Shown here: positions 41,777 to 51,142 of the stretch, piece by piece
Layout: each line of letters begins with the position of its first letter
Position numbering within the stretch: position 1 is the stretch's first letter
Source of the DNA: JABWBD01 sp040768665
GTDB lineage: Bacteria > Planctomycetota > Planctomycetia > Pirellulales > Thermoguttaceae
DNA: 64,000 nucleotides
Direction: 5' to 3'
Assembly: GCA_040768665.1 (NCBI GenBank)
Contig: JAXGMN010000011.1
Location: forward strand, 124,001 to 188,000
Notes under the pieces: generated by a model
Told to the model about the DNA's origin: nothing
The model's database searches: none
What the model saw: only the letters and a program-made list of their open reading frames with translations
Position numbers and translations under genes: made by a program

Positions 41777-43468
41777 ATGGCCGAAACCTCCCGCACATTG
41801 CCTCCGGACATTGAAATCGCCCGCGGCGCCAAGATGCAGCCGATCGAGGAAATTGCCGCTCGATTGGACATTTCCGACGACGATCTGGAACATTACGGCA
41901 AGCACAAGGCCAAAGTCTCGCTCGACCTTTACCGGGGCCTGGCCGACCGTCCCGCCGGCAAGCTGATCCTGGTCACCGCGATCACGCCGACCCCGGCCGG
42001 CGAAGGCAAGACGACGACGAGCATCGGCCTGACCGACGGGCTGAACCGCATCGGCAAGCGCGCGACCGTCTGTCTCCGCGAGCCGTCGATGGGGCCTTGC
42101 TTTGGCATGAAGGGGGGCGCGGCCGGCGGCGGATACGCCCAGGTCGTCCCGATGGAAGACATCAATCTCCACTTCACCGGCGACCTGCACGCCATCGGCC
42201 TTGCCCACAATCTTTTGGCCGCCGTACTGGACAATCATCTCCAGCAGAGCAACAAGCTCGGGATCGATCCGCGCCGGGTCGTCTGGAATCGCGTGATGGA
42301 CATGAACGACCGGGCGCTGCGCAACATCATCGTCGGGCTGGGCGGCGTAAACAACGCGGTGCCGCGCGAGAGCAGCTTCGATATCACGGTCGCCTCTGAA
42401 GTGATGGCGGTCTTCTGTCTGTCCGAGTCCCTGACCGAGCTCCGCCAACGTCTGGGGCGGATGATTGTCGCGTTCACGCGCGATCGCAAGCCGGTCGCCG
42501 CCGCGGATCTCAACGCGCACGGCGCGATGACCGTGCTTCTGAAAGACGCGCTGAAGCCGAACCTGGTCCAGACACTCGAAAACAACCCCGCGTTCGTCCA
42601 CGGGGGCCCGTTCGCCAACATCGCCCACGGTTGCAACAGCGTGATCGCCACCAAACTGGCGATGCGGCTGTCGGACTACACCGTGACCGAAGCCGGCTTC
42701 GGTGCGGACCTGGGCGCCGAGAAATTCATGAACATCAAGTGCCGCAAGTCGGGGATCAAGCCGGACGCGGTGGTGATCGTGGCCACCGTGCGGGCATTGA
42801 AGCACCACGGCGGCGTGGCGCTGAACGACCTGGGCCGGCCGAACGTCGAGGCCCTCGACAAGGGCGTCGAGAACCTCAAGAAACACATCGAGAATATTCA
42901 CCGCTTCGGCCTGCCCGTCGTCGTGGCAATCAACTCGTTCAGCACGGACACGCCGGAGGAAATCGAGTTCATTCGCGACAAATGCTCTTACCTCTCGGTA
43001 AAGATCGTGCGGGCCGACCACTGGGCCCGCGGCGGCGCCGGTGCGGAAGACCTGGCCCGCGCGGTGGTCGACGTCGTCGAGCACACGAAGACCGACTTTT
43101 CGCTGCTGTATCCCGATACGTGTACGCCGTGGCAGAAGGTTGGCATCATCTGCCGGGAGATCTACGGCGCGACGGACGTTCTGGCGGACAAGAAGCTCCG
43201 CGAGAAGTTCCACGCCCTGCAGGACAGCGGCTTCGGCGAGTTGCCGATCTGCATGGCGAAGACCCAGTACTCCCTTTCCACCGACCCCGGACTGAAGGGA
43301 TGCCCCAAGACGTTCGACGTACCATTGCGGGACGTCAAGGTCTCGGCGGGCGCGGGCTTCATCGTGGTCCTTACCGGCGACATCATGACCATGCCCGGCT
43401 TGCCGAAGGTGCCCGCCGCGGAGATGATCGATATCGACGATAACGAAATGGTGGTAGGATTGTTCTAA
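41777..43468 (+). CDS. fhs: Formate--tetrahydrofolate ligase
   Basis: 563 aa, the usual length. ATP-binding PTPAGEGKTTTS (about residues 67-78), the family signature VCLREPSMGPCFGMKGGAAG, DLHAIGLAHNLLAA, and the FVHGGPFANIAHGCNS substrate region are complete. It makes 10-formyl-THF from formate and ATP, feeding the folate pool used by the reductase upstream. The start at ATG 41777 agrees with the family N-terminus (DIEIARGAKMQPI). Confidence 0.95.
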   Translation: MAETSRTLPPDIEIARGAKMQPIEEIAARLDISDDDLEHYGKHKAKVSLDLYRGLADRPAGKLILVTAITPTPAGEGKTTTSIGLTDGLNRIGKRATVCLREPSMGPCFGMKGGAAGGGYAQVVPMEDINLHFTGDLHAIGLAHNLLAAVLDNHLQQSNKLGIDPRRVVWNRVMDMNDRALRNIIVGLGGVNNAVPRESSFDITVASEVMAVFCLSESLTELRQRLGRMIVAFTRDRKPVAAADLNAHGAMTVLLKDALKPNLVQTLENNPAFVHGGPFANIAHGCNSVIATKLAMRLSDYTVTEAGFGADLGAEKFMNIKCRKSGIKPDAVVIVATVRALKHHGGVALNDLGRPNVEALDKGVENLKKHIENIHRFGLPVVVAINSFSTDTPEEIEFIRDKCSYLSVKIVRADHWARGGAGAEDLARAVVDVVEHTKTDFSLLYPDTCTPWQKVGIICREIYGATDVLADKKLREKFHALQDSGFGELPICMAKTQYSLSTDPGLKGCPKTFDVPLRDVKVSAGAGFIVVLTGDIMTMPGLPKVPAAEMIDIDDNEMVVGLF

Positions 43469-43568
43469 GAGCCTATCCCAAAACCTCGCGAGGAGAAGGG
43501 GACAGGCACATTTTGCTCCGAACACTCCGCAAAATGAGCCAGTCCCCGACGGTTTTGGGATAGGCTCT
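43468..43568. repeat. Palindromic element, TATCCCAAAAC type, intact copy
   Basis: Perfect outer inverted repeat AGAGCCTATCCCAAAACC / GGTTTTGGGATAGGCTCT enclosing GGGGACAGGCACATTTTGC and GCAAAATGAGCCAGTCCCC. It begins in the stop codon of fhs and may serve as its terminator. Confidence 0.9.
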
Positions 43569-43598
43569 AAGCAGCGGAGTCGTTTCGAGGAATACGCC

Positions 43599-44471
43599 AT
43601 GCACGACCGCATCGCACAACTAATCGGCTCCGGCCCAGTCATCACCGACGGCGCCTGGGGCACCCAGCTCCAGCAGCGCGGCCTGGGCGTCGGCGCTTGT
43701 CCCGACGCCTGGAACCTTACCCACCCCGAACTTGTCGAAGAGGTTGCCCGCTCCTACGTCGAGGCCGGCAGCCAGGTGATCCTCACCGACACGTTCGGCG
43801 CCAATCGCCTCACCCTCAAACGGCACAACCTGGCCGACCGGGTCGCGGAGATCAACCAGCGAGGGGTGGAGATCTCGTTGCGCGCTGCCGAGGGCCGCGC
43901 CAAGGTGTTCGCCTCGGTCGGCCCCACCGGCGTGATGCTGATGATGGGCGAGGTCTCGGAAGACGAGGTGCAAGCCGCCTTCGCCGAGCAGGCGGAAGCC
44001 ATCGCGGAGGCCGGGGCCTACGCAGTCGTGATCGAAACGATGTCGGACCTGGCCGAGGCGAAACTGGCCGTTGCCGCGGCCAAACAGGCCGGGCTGCCGG
44101 TCGTCGCCTGCATGACCTTCGATTCCGGCAAGGACCATGACCGCACGATGATGGGGAACACTCCGGAACAGGCCGCCCGGGAACTCACGGCCGCCGGCGC
44201 CGACGTGATCGGCTCCAACTGCGGTCAGGGAATCGAAAGCTTCATCGGCATCTGCCGCCGGCTGCGATCGGCAACCGACCGTCCCATCTGGATCAAAGCG
44301 AATGCCGGCCTGCCCGAGGTCATCGACGGGCGCGCCGTTTACGCTCAGACTCCCCAGCAGTTCGCGCGCTGTGTGCCGGAATTGATCGTAGCCGGGGCGA
44401 GTTTCATCGGCGGCTGTTGTGGAACGACTCCCGAGTTCATCGCCGCCATCCGACAGGTGATGTCGTCATGA
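43599..44471 (+). CDS. Homocysteine S-methyltransferase (MetH N-terminal module type)
   Basis: 290 aa. DGAWGTQLQQRGL and VEAGSQVILTDTFGANRLTL open the barrel; the zinc cysteines are in GSNCGQGIE and FIGGCCGTTPEFI. This is the homocysteine module of cobalamin-dependent methionine synthase as a free polypeptide. Together with the corrinoid and methyl-THF methyltransferase genes upstream it makes a three-protein methionine synthase plausible. No reactivation domain was found in the window. Confidence 0.9.
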   Translation: MHDRIAQLIGSGPVITDGAWGTQLQQRGLGVGACPDAWNLTHPELVEEVARSYVEAGSQVILTDTFGANRLTLKRHNLADRVAEINQRGVEISLRAAEGRAKVFASVGPTGVMLMMGEVSEDEVQAAFAEQAEAIAEAGAYAVVIETMSDLAEAKLAVAAAKQAGLPVVACMTFDSGKDHDRTMMGNTPEQAARELTAAGADVIGSNCGQGIESFIGICRRLRSATDRPIWIKANAGLPEVIDGRAVYAQTPQQFARCVPELIVAGASFIGGCCGTTPEFIAAIRQVMSS

Positions 44472-44538
44472 ATTCACGCCGGCCCGTGCTCGCGGCCGTC
44501 AACCACGGGCAGGCGGACCGCGGCCCGAATTACCTCGA

Positions 44539-44573
44539 CGGACCAGTCCCCGGCCGCGGGCGTGAACGGTTAC
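44539..44573. repeat. Half copy of the GTAACCGTTCAC palindromic element
   Basis: Only the right half (GGACCAGTCCCC ... GTGAACGGTTAC) is present, between the homocysteine methyltransferase and the RNA cyclase genes. Confidence 0.75.
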
Positions 44574-44625
44574 GTGTTCCACGCGGCGCCGGCATACCGC
44601 GGATAACAACCACCGAGGATTCGCT

Positions 44626-45642
44626 GTGATCACGATTGACGGATCGTTCGGCGAAGGCGGCGGGCAGATCTTGAGGACCGCGCTGGCTCTCTCCCTCGTC
44701 ACCGGAAAGCCGTTCACCATCGAGCAGATCCGCGCCAATCGAAAAAAACCGGGACTGTTGAACCAGCACCTGACCGCCGTCCGCGCGGCCGCGGAGGTCG
44801 GCGGTGCGGCGGTTGAGGGAGATTCGCTCCGTTCCGGCTTCCTTGTCTTCGAGCCGGGCGAAGTCCGGGCCGGCGACTACCACTTCGACGTCGGGACCGC
44901 CGGCAGCACCACGCTCGTTCTGCAGACGGTCCTGCCGGCGCTGATCCTGGCGGGCGGTCCTTCTCAGCTCCGGCTCGAAGGCGGAACCCACAATATGAAT
45001 GCCCCGCCTTTCGATTTTCTCCAGAAAGCGTTCCTGCCGCTGCTGGAGCGGATGGGCCCGAAGTTCGAGGCAATCTTGGAGCGTCCCGGCTTCTACCCGG
45101 CGGGCGGCGGGCGGGCCGCAATCCGCATCGAGCCGGCGGAAAAGCTCTATCCCCTGCAACTGCTCGATCGCGGCAAGCTGGTTCGCCAGTCGGCCTGCGC
45201 GGTCGTGTCGCGTCTGCCGATGCACATTGCCCAACGCGAGGTCGATACGATCCGCCGCAAGCTCTCTTGGCGGAAGGAGTGGGTGACAACCGAAGAGGTT
45301 GAGGCCGACGGACCGGGCAACATGGTGACCGTCGAAGTCCAAAGCCAGCACGTCACCGAGCTGTTCGCGGGGTTCGGTCGCATCGGTATGCCGGCGGAGA
45401 GAGTTGCCACCGGCGTCGCTCGCGAGGTGAAACGCTACCTGGAATCGGGCGCCCCGGTGGGCGAGCACCTCGCCGATCAGTTGCTCGTACCGTTGGCCAT
45501 TGCCGGCGCCGGTTCCTTTCGCACGTTATGCTTGTCCGGCCATACCACCACCAACATCCAAACCATCCAACGCTTCTTGGACGTTCCGATCGACACCAAC
45601 CAGCTCGCCCCCGAAATCCACGAGATCCGCGTCCGAAGCTAA
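44626..45642 (+). CDS. rtcA: RNA 3'-terminal phosphate cyclase RtcA
   Basis: 338 aa. DGSFGEGGGQILRTALALS at the N-terminus, the RKKPGLLNQHL region, GTAGSTTLVLQTVLP, and the family signature RGxxPxGGG as RPGFYPAGGG are present. The catalytic histidine is near the C-terminus (SGHTTTNIQT). It uses ATP to convert RNA 3'-phosphates to 2',3'-cyclic phosphates. RtcB is not adjacent. A role in repairing cleaved tRNA is possible in principle; a link to the tRNA array is speculative. Confidence 0.92.
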   Translation: MITIDGSFGEGGGQILRTALALSLVTGKPFTIEQIRANRKKPGLLNQHLTAVRAAAEVGGAAVEGDSLRSGFLVFEPGEVRAGDYHFDVGTAGSTTLVLQTVLPALILAGGPSQLRLEGGTHNMNAPPFDFLQKAFLPLLERMGPKFEAILERPGFYPAGGGRAAIRIEPAEKLYPLQLLDRGKLVRQSACAVVSRLPMHIAQREVDTIRRKLSWRKEWVTTEEVEADGPGNMVTVEVQSQHVTELFAGFGRIGMPAERVATGVAREVKRYLESGAPVGEHLADQLLVPLAIAGAGSFRTLCLSGHTTTNIQTIQRFLDVPIDTNQLAPEIHEIRVRS

Positions 45643-45775
45643 GAGGCCCTAACAAAACTGCGGCTCGTAAGCAGCCCGGCTGCTCTCAATCGGGCCGCGG
45701 TAACTCGGGCATGGGAGTTGATGGTAGCAGCCGGGCTGCTGGCACCCGCTCGGCAGGGGTTTTGTTAGGGCCTCT
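45642..45775. repeat. Palindromic element, GAGGCCCTAACAAAAC type, copy 2
   Basis: Outer inverted repeats AGAGGCCCTAACAAAAC / GTTTTGTTAGGGCCTCT enclose a different interior that has its own GCAGCCCGGCTG / CAGCCGGGCTGC hairpin instead of the GGGGACAGG core. It lies between two convergent genes and may terminate both. Confidence 0.85.
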
Positions 45776-47855
45776 AAGCGCCCGCCAACTCCGCCACCCT
45801 CTGAGTTGCCGCTTGCTTTCCGGAAACCGGCTCGGTGCACGTGAAGTTTTCGCAAACGAACAGCGTCGGCCCGGGCGGAATCAGCTCTTTTCCCGCAAAG
45901 ATGCTCGACAAAGCATCCGACCGCCCCCCGGCGGTCACGTCGGCATCCCGGTAAGCCACGACCTTATTCGGCAGAAACCTGTGGTGGAGATCCGAAAGCA
46001 ATTGCTCGCTTGCCGCACGGACCCCGTCGCCCAGAATCACGATCTCGGGCGTCGGTCCGAGATAGCTGTCCAAGGCCATCAGCATCTGGCCGGTCCCCAG
46101 CGGCGCCTTTTCCATCAGAACCGCGGATGCCTGCAGGGTGGATTCGGCCGCGCTGGTGTAATCATCCCGGCCGCAAAGCTTTCCCAGTCGCAACAGGGCC
46201 GTCACGGCCAGCGCGCTGCCGCTGGGCACGGAACTATCCAGCAGATCTTTCTTGCGCGCGATCAACGGCTCTAGACTGTCGGAAGGAGCCGTGAAGAAGC
46301 CCGTCCCTTCCGGGTCGGCGAACCGGCGGAGGATGTTGTCGGCCAACCGGACCGCCTCGTCGATCCAACGCTCCTCGAAACGGGCCTCGTAGAGGCTGAC
46401 CAGGGCGTTGGCCAGCGCCGCATAGTCGTCGAGATACGCCTGCCCCTTCGCCTGTCCGGCCCGCCATGTGTGCAGCAGGCCACCTCCGTCGTCCCGGAGG
46501 TGGTCGACCAGGAATTGAGCGGCGGCCGTCGCCCCCTGCAGATAGCGAAGCTCGTCCAGCGCGACGCCCGCGCGGGCCATCGCGTCGATCATCAGGCCGT
46601 TCCAGCTCACAAGGATCTTGTCGTCGCGCCCTGGGCGCACCCGCATCGCGCGGGCTTCGAGCAGCTTCGCACGGCTTTCGGCGAGTTCCCTTTCGAATTC
46701 CTCCGGATCGCGTCCGAGAATCTTGGCACACTGGGCCGTCGTCTTGGCAAGGTGCAGAATATTGTGCCCTTCAAAATTGCCCGCCCCGGTGACGTCGTAC
46801 ACGTACGAAAACGTCTTCGCCTTCTCGGAACTGAGCACCGACTCGATTTCCGCGGGCGTCCAGACGTAGAACTTTCCTTCTTCGCCTTCGCTGTCTGCAT
46901 CTTCCGTGCTGTAGAAACCGCCGAGCGGGTCGGTCATGTCGCGGAGCACATAGTCGAGTATTTCGCGGACCACTCGGGCATAATCGCCGTTCTGCGTCAC
47001 CTGCCACGCCTCGACGTAAGTCGCCGCCAGAAGGGCGTTGTCGTACAGCATCTTCTCGAAGTGCGGCACCAACCAATCCTGGTCGACGCTGTAGCGGTGA
47101 AAACCGCCGCCGAGGTGATCGTAAATTCCGCCCGCCGCCATCTTGTCGAGCGTCGTGGTCGCCATGTTGAGAAGCCGGGGCCGCTTCGTACGCCGATGCC
47201 AGCGCAAGAGCACGCGGAGCTCCATCGGATGCGGAAATTTCGGCGCAGTGCCGAACCCGCCGTGCTGCGCGTCAAACAAGCGCGCGTAGAACTGCTCGGC
47301 AACCTCGAACAACCGCCGGTTGAGCTGCTCGCGGTCGCCTGGTTGGCTGACCAGTTCGCTATCGCGGATCGCTTCGGTCAGGCGGCGTGCCTGCTGGACC
47401 GTTTCGTCGCGACGGTTGTTCCACGCATCGGTCACCGCCCGAAGCACCTGGTCGAACCCGGGCATGCCGCCGCGGGCCCGCGCGGGCCAGTATGTGCCGC
47501 CAAAGAACGGTTCCAGGTCCGGGGTGAGAAACACCGACATCGGCCAGCCGCCGTGGCCCGTCAGAATCTGCACCGCCTCCATATAGATCTGGTCCAGCTC
47601 GGGCCGCTCTTCGCGATCGACCTTGATCGAGACGAAGTGCTCGTTGAGAATCCCGGCTATCGGCTCGCTCTCGAAGCTCTCGTGGGCCATCACATGGCAC
47701 CAGTGGCAGGCGGAATAGCCGATCGACAGGAAGATCGGCTTCTGCTCGTCCTTCGCCTTGTTCAGCGCTTCCGGTCCCCAGGGATACCAGTGAACCGGAT
47801 TGTCGGCATGCTGCAACAGATAGGGACTGATCTCGTTCGCAAGTTGGTTGGGCAT
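45774..47855 (-). CDS. Thioredoxin-domain protein of the YyaL/DUF255 family
   Basis: 693 aa. N-terminal Thioredox_DsbH domain: NPVHWYPWGPEALNKA, SIGYSACHWCHVMAHESF (CHWC redox motif about residue 50) and KVDREERPELDQIYM. The rest is an (alpha/alpha)6 glycosidase-like toroid with GGIYDHLGGGFHRYSVD and ENFTCTEP near the end. Proteins of this type are widespread and unassigned; the length is normal. Start at ATG 47855 fits the conserved N-terminus (ANEISPYLLQHADNP). Confidence 0.93.
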   Translation of the reverse strand: MPNQLANEISPYLLQHADNPVHWYPWGPEALNKAKDEQKPIFLSIGYSACHWCHVMAHESFESEPIAGILNEHFVSIKVDREERPELDQIYMEAVQILTGHGGWPMSVFLTPDLEPFFGGTYWPARARGGMPGFDQVLRAVTDAWNNRRDETVQQARRLTEAIRDSELVSQPGDREQLNRRLFEVAEQFYARLFDAQHGGFGTAPKFPHPMELRVLLRWHRRTKRPRLLNMATTTLDKMAAGGIYDHLGGGFHRYSVDQDWLVPHFEKMLYDNALLAATYVEAWQVTQNGDYARVVREILDYVLRDMTDPLGGFYSTEDADSEGEEGKFYVWTPAEIESVLSSEKAKTFSYVYDVTGAGNFEGHNILHLAKTTAQCAKILGRDPEEFERELAESRAKLLEARAMRVRPGRDDKILVSWNGLMIDAMARAGVALDELRYLQGATAAAQFLVDHLRDDGGGLLHTWRAGQAKGQAYLDDYAALANALVSLYEARFEERWIDEAVRLADNILRRFADPEGTGFFTAPSDSLEPLIARKKDLLDSSVPSGSALAVTALLRLGKLCGRDDYTSAAESTLQASAVLMEKAPLGTGQMLMALDSYLGPTPEIVILGDGVRAASEQLLSDLHHRFLPNKVVAYRDADVTAGGRSDALSSIFAGKELIPPGPTLFVCENFTCTEPVSGKQAATQRVAELAGA

Positions 47856-48229
47856 AATCGCTTCGGTAGTTGAGGATTTACGGGACGAAAGACGCCCGAA
47901 GACTTCTCGCGAAATTCTAAGCCCGGGCGTGTTTCCGTACTACCACACGGCATTGCCCGCTTTGTCTATCGTACGATCTACCGATCACTGCCACGGGACA
48001 TTTAGGCAACGAGCCGTTGGAGATCAGCATCGGCGGATGCCGCAGAGTCGGCTGGCCGTTGCCGGGCGACGCCTCGCTTCCGGGTCCCGCTCGGCAAGAC
48101 TCGGCAAGCGGGACCTACTTGGCTTCAAAACGTCCCGCCAAGAACCTTGCCTTCCCCCAAAAAATCATTATCATGCGCATAGCGGGGGACGTTCTCCCGC
48201 CGGCGCGGAATAGAAGAGGAGGTGTTGTG

Positions 48230-49033
48230 ATGACGACGACTTATCGAACCGGACGATGGGTGGTGTCGACAGTGCTGGCAGTGCTCCTTCCCGGAGCGGC
48301 GCTCGCCGGGGATGGAATCAAAGGTTTTGGACCTTACCAGCCGGATCATCCGACAGTCGAACTGTTCGAGGCGATCCAAGACGCGCAGCTCGAAGTACGG
48401 CTGATCCCGCGGGACTCGGCACAATCGCGACTCCTGGTGGAAAACAAGTCGGGCAAGCCATTGAACGTCCGCATCCCGGAGGCGATGGGTGCCACTGCGG
48501 TGCTTGCGCAGTTCCAGGGCCTGCGCGCACTGAACGGCGACGAGGGTGGCGGCAATGACGCTCCGCAGCCTCTCGGCCTTGGCACGCCCCCAATGCAGGG
48601 CGGCCCGCACGGCCAAGACCCCGGCCCCATGAATTTCATGCTCTTCAACATCGCCCCCGAGGTCGTCGGGCAGATCAAGCTGAGCAGTGTCTGCCTCGAG
48701 CACGGAAGAGCCAACCCGAAGCCGACCATCCCCTACGCGCTAAAGCGGATCGAGGAAGTAACCGCTCGGCCGGAGCTTAACGAGATCTGCGCGATGCTCG
48801 GCCGCGGAGAAATCGGCCAGAAAGCTGCCCAGGCCGCCGCCTGGCACCTGAACAACGAGATGAGCTGGGAAGAATTGCGGCGCGAGCGGATCGATACCAT
48901 CCTCAGCCTCCACAGCAAGCTGCTGTTCACGCCCAGGCAGATCGACGAGGCCATCGGAGCCGTGAAAAAAGCAGAGCAAAGGACTCGAGGAGAAACGGGC
49001 GATTGGGACTCCTCATTGACCGCAAGGCGATGA
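48230..49033 (+). CDS. Secreted hypothetical protein
   Basis: 267 aa from ATG 48230, preceded by AGGAGGTG; the longer frame has no ribosome binding site. Signal peptide residues 1-27 (TVLAVLLPGAALAGDG). The mature part contains a FEAIQDAQLEVRLIPRDS stretch and a C-terminal helical region (AQAAAWHLNNEMSWEELRRER). Similar domain architecture is common in planctomycetes but I know no function. Confidence 0.75.
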   Translation: MTTTYRTGRWVVSTVLAVLLPGAALAGDGIKGFGPYQPDHPTVELFEAIQDAQLEVRLIPRDSAQSRLLVENKSGKPLNVRIPEAMGATAVLAQFQGLRALNGDEGGGNDAPQPLGLGTPPMQGGPHGQDPGPMNFMLFNIAPEVVGQIKLSSVCLEHGRANPKPTIPYALKRIEEVTARPELNEICAMLGRGEIGQKAAQAAAWHLNNEMSWEELRRERIDTILSLHSKLLFTPRQIDEAIGAVKKAEQRTRGETGDWDSSLTARR

Positions 49034-49066
49034 TCTCGGCAAGCGGGACCCACCGGGGCCGGGGCA

Positions 49067-50122
49067 CTATTTGCTCTCGAGCACCCAGATGTTGCGGAAA
49101 TGCACCGGATTGTGGTGGTCCTGCAGGAACAGCGGCCCGGGGTCGGGCGACTCGGTCTTGAGGGTTCCGCCGGGCGTCACGTCGGGCAGTTCGAGATTCT
49201 CGTGGATGACCACCCCGTTGTGCACCACGGTTACCTTGGCGTTGCGGGTCTTTTTGCCATCGGCGTCGAACCTGGCGGCGGTGAAATCGATGTCGTACGT
49301 CTGCCAGGAGAGAGGCGGGAGGCACATGTTGACGCGTGGGGGGGCCGCCTTGTAAATCCCGCCGCATTCGTTGTCGCGGCCTTCGAGTCCGAAAGAGTCG
49401 AGGATCTGCACCTCATAACGGCCTTGCAGGTACACGCCGCTGTTGCCGCGGGCCTGGCCCCGGGCCGTGGGCATGAAGGGCGTTCGGAACTCGAGGTGGA
49501 GCTTGGAATCCCCGAACTTCTCTTTGCTGTGGGTGCCGACCATCAAGAGCCCGCAGTCGGTCATCTTCCCGTTGACGAAATGCTCCGTGCCGGAGCCGTC
49601 GAAGAGGACCACTGCACCGGCGGGCGGCTTGGCTCCGAGCGTCGGGCTGAGACGACTGGCTTTCTTGAGGGAACCGAGCTCGTCGCCATTCGGGCCTTCG
49701 ACCGCAAGCACATGGTCGCGGATCTTGGCCGTGGCCCGGCCGTCCTCGGACACGAACGTCGTCACCCCATCGACGGTATTGCCCTCGGCGTGGATCGCCC
49801 GGGCGACATCGCCTTTTGCCCCGGGAAGGCCGCCGGGATAGGCGACCGCTTCGAACTTGCCATCCGCGCGTGCGATCACCTGGACGCCGTACGTGGCGAG
49901 TCCTTCGTCCGTCGCCACTTCGCCGAGATACTCGCCTTGGATTGTGAAATCCCGCCCGGCATTGGCCGGATCGGTAAACGCCGGATGCTCCTCCGCGGCC
50001 ACGGCCAGCCCTCCCAGGATCGTAAGCATTGCAATCAGTGGGGAAGAAGGGGACAGGCACATTTTGCTCCGAAGACTCCGCATAATGAGCCAGTCCCCGA
50101 TGGTTCCAAGCTGCTTGATCAT
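49067..50122 (-). CDS. DUF1080 (3-keto-disaccharide hydrolase) protein
   Basis: About 351 aa from ATG 50122 (Met15 of the longest frame). The C-terminal concanavalin-like DUF1080 domain is clear: VLFDGSGTEHFVNGK, LHLEFRTPFMPTARGQARGN, SGVYLQGRYEVQILDSFG and FRNIWVLESK at the end. It would act on sugars in the periplasm. The N-terminus is odd: 22 residues of the leader (about residues 6-28) are encoded by part of a palindromic element, between IKQL and the hydrophobic segment LIAMLTILGGLAVAAEE. Confidence 0.88.
   Translation of the reverse strand: MIKQLGTIGDWLIMRSLRSKMCLSPSSPLIAMLTILGGLAVAAEEHPAFTDPANAGRDFTIQGEYLGEVATDEGLATYGVQVIARADGKFEAVAYPGGLPGAKGDVARAIHAEGNTVDGVTTFVSEDGRATAKIRDHVLAVEGPNGDELGSLKKASRLSPTLGAKPPAGAVVLFDGSGTEHFVNGKMTDCGLLMVGTHSKEKFGDSKLHLEFRTPFMPTARGQARGNSGVYLQGRYEVQILDSFGLEGRDNECGGIYKAAPPRVNMCLPPLSWQTYDIDFTAARFDADGKKTRNAKVTVVHNGVVIHENLELPDVTPGGTLKTESPDPGPLFLQDHHNPVHFRNIWVLESK
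50046..50100. repeat. Palindromic core fragment inside the DUF1080 coding sequence
   Basis: GGGGACAGGCACATTTTGC ... ATAATGAGCCAGTCCCC, the inner core of the dispersed elements, lies in frame within the signal-peptide region of the DUF1080 gene. Outer repeats are missing. Confidence 0.8.
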
Positions 50123-50189
50123 TGTTGCGCCTTTCTTGTTGGAATACTCATCCTCATGAATCAAGATTAAGTGCCGGACCTAGTCCGCG

Positions 50190-50975
50190 TCAAACCTCGA
50201 TCGGCCAAAACAGCCCGCAGGTGGTACCACCATCGACGGCGAGGACCTGTCCGGTGATGTACGCGGCGGCGTCCGAGGCCAGAAAAATGGCTGCCCCGAC
50301 CATATCTTCCGGCTGCCCGATGCGTCGGAGCGGGGTGTTTTCCTCGCGCCAGCCGTCGAGATTACGGTCCTTCCAGAGGGGTTGGCTCAGGTCGGTCAGG
50401 GTGAAACCGGGGGCAATCGCGTTGACGCGGACGCCGTGAGGGCCCCACTCCATCGCCAGGCAGCGCGTCATCTGGCTCATCGCGGCCTTGCTCATGGCGT
50501 AGGGGGCGACCCTCTTCAGAGGCCGGATGCTATTGATCGAGTCGATGTTGATCTGGGAGCCGCGACGGGCGCGGATCATGTGACGCCCGGCGGCGGTGGA
50601 AAGGAAGAATGCACCACGGATGTTGATGTTGGTGATGAAGTCGTAATTCTCTTCGTCGTAGTCCTCGACCTTCTGTCGGCGGTTCACGCCGGCGCAGTTG
50701 ACCAGCGTATCGATCCGTCCAAAGCGATCGACGACCTCGTCGACCAGGGTCCGGCCCGCCTTCGCGTCGGCGGCGTCGCAGACGATTGGCAACACGGTGC
50801 CGTCAGCCGGGCGAATCTCTTGAGCGGCCGCCTGGAGCGTTGCGGCCTCGCGGCCGGTGATCACGACGGTCGCCCCGCGCGTGGCGAATCCCCGGGCGAT
50901 CGCCTGGCCGATGCCTCGACTGGCTCCAGAGATCAGGACCACCTGGCCCTCGATGGAAAAAAGGTTGTCGGTCAT
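50190..50975 (-). CDS. Short-chain dehydrogenase/reductase
   Basis: 261 aa from ATG 50975, preceded by GAGGAG. Rossmann motif LISGASRGIGQAIA (TGxxxGxG form), NCAGVN (NNAG motif), and the catalytic Ser-Tyr-Lys as SINS...YAMSKAAM. C-terminal SDAAAYITGQVLAVDGG is typical of classical glucose/gluconate-type SDRs. Originally its ATG overlapped the stop of the upstream glycosidase-like gene; the two are now separated by an inserted palindromic element. Confidence 0.92.
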   Translation of the reverse strand: MTDNLFSIEGQVVLISGASRGIGQAIARGFATRGATVVITGREAATLQAAAQEIRPADGTVLPIVCDAADAKAGRTLVDEVVDRFGRIDTLVNCAGVNRRQKVEDYDEENYDFITNINIRGAFFLSTAAGRHMIRARRGSQINIDSINSIRPLKRVAPYAMSKAAMSQMTRCLAMEWGPHGVRVNAIAPGFTLTDLSQPLWKDRNLDGWREENTPLRRIGQPEDMVGAAIFLASDAAAYITGQVLAVDGGTTCGLFWPIEV

Positions 50976-51019
50976 GGGGACGAACTCCTCTGTTCGTTTT
51001 TGGCAGGATTCGGATCCAG

Positions 51020-51142
51020 GTAACCGTTCACGGGGCGGAGGAGAGGGGGACAGGTCCATGTTTTCGGCCAACGTCTTTGTCGCCAAAATGCGCGCAATGG
51101 CCGAAAAATGGACCAGTCCCCGACCACCCCGTGAACGGTTAC
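51020..51142. repeat. Palindromic element, GTAACCGTTCAC type, copy B, with 8-bp duplication
   Basis: Complete element (GTAACCGTTCACGG ... CCGTGAACGGTTAC) flanked on both sides by GGATCCAG. It inserted into the 3' end of the glycosidase-like gene; its first bases supply that gene's TAA stop. Confidence 0.9.
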
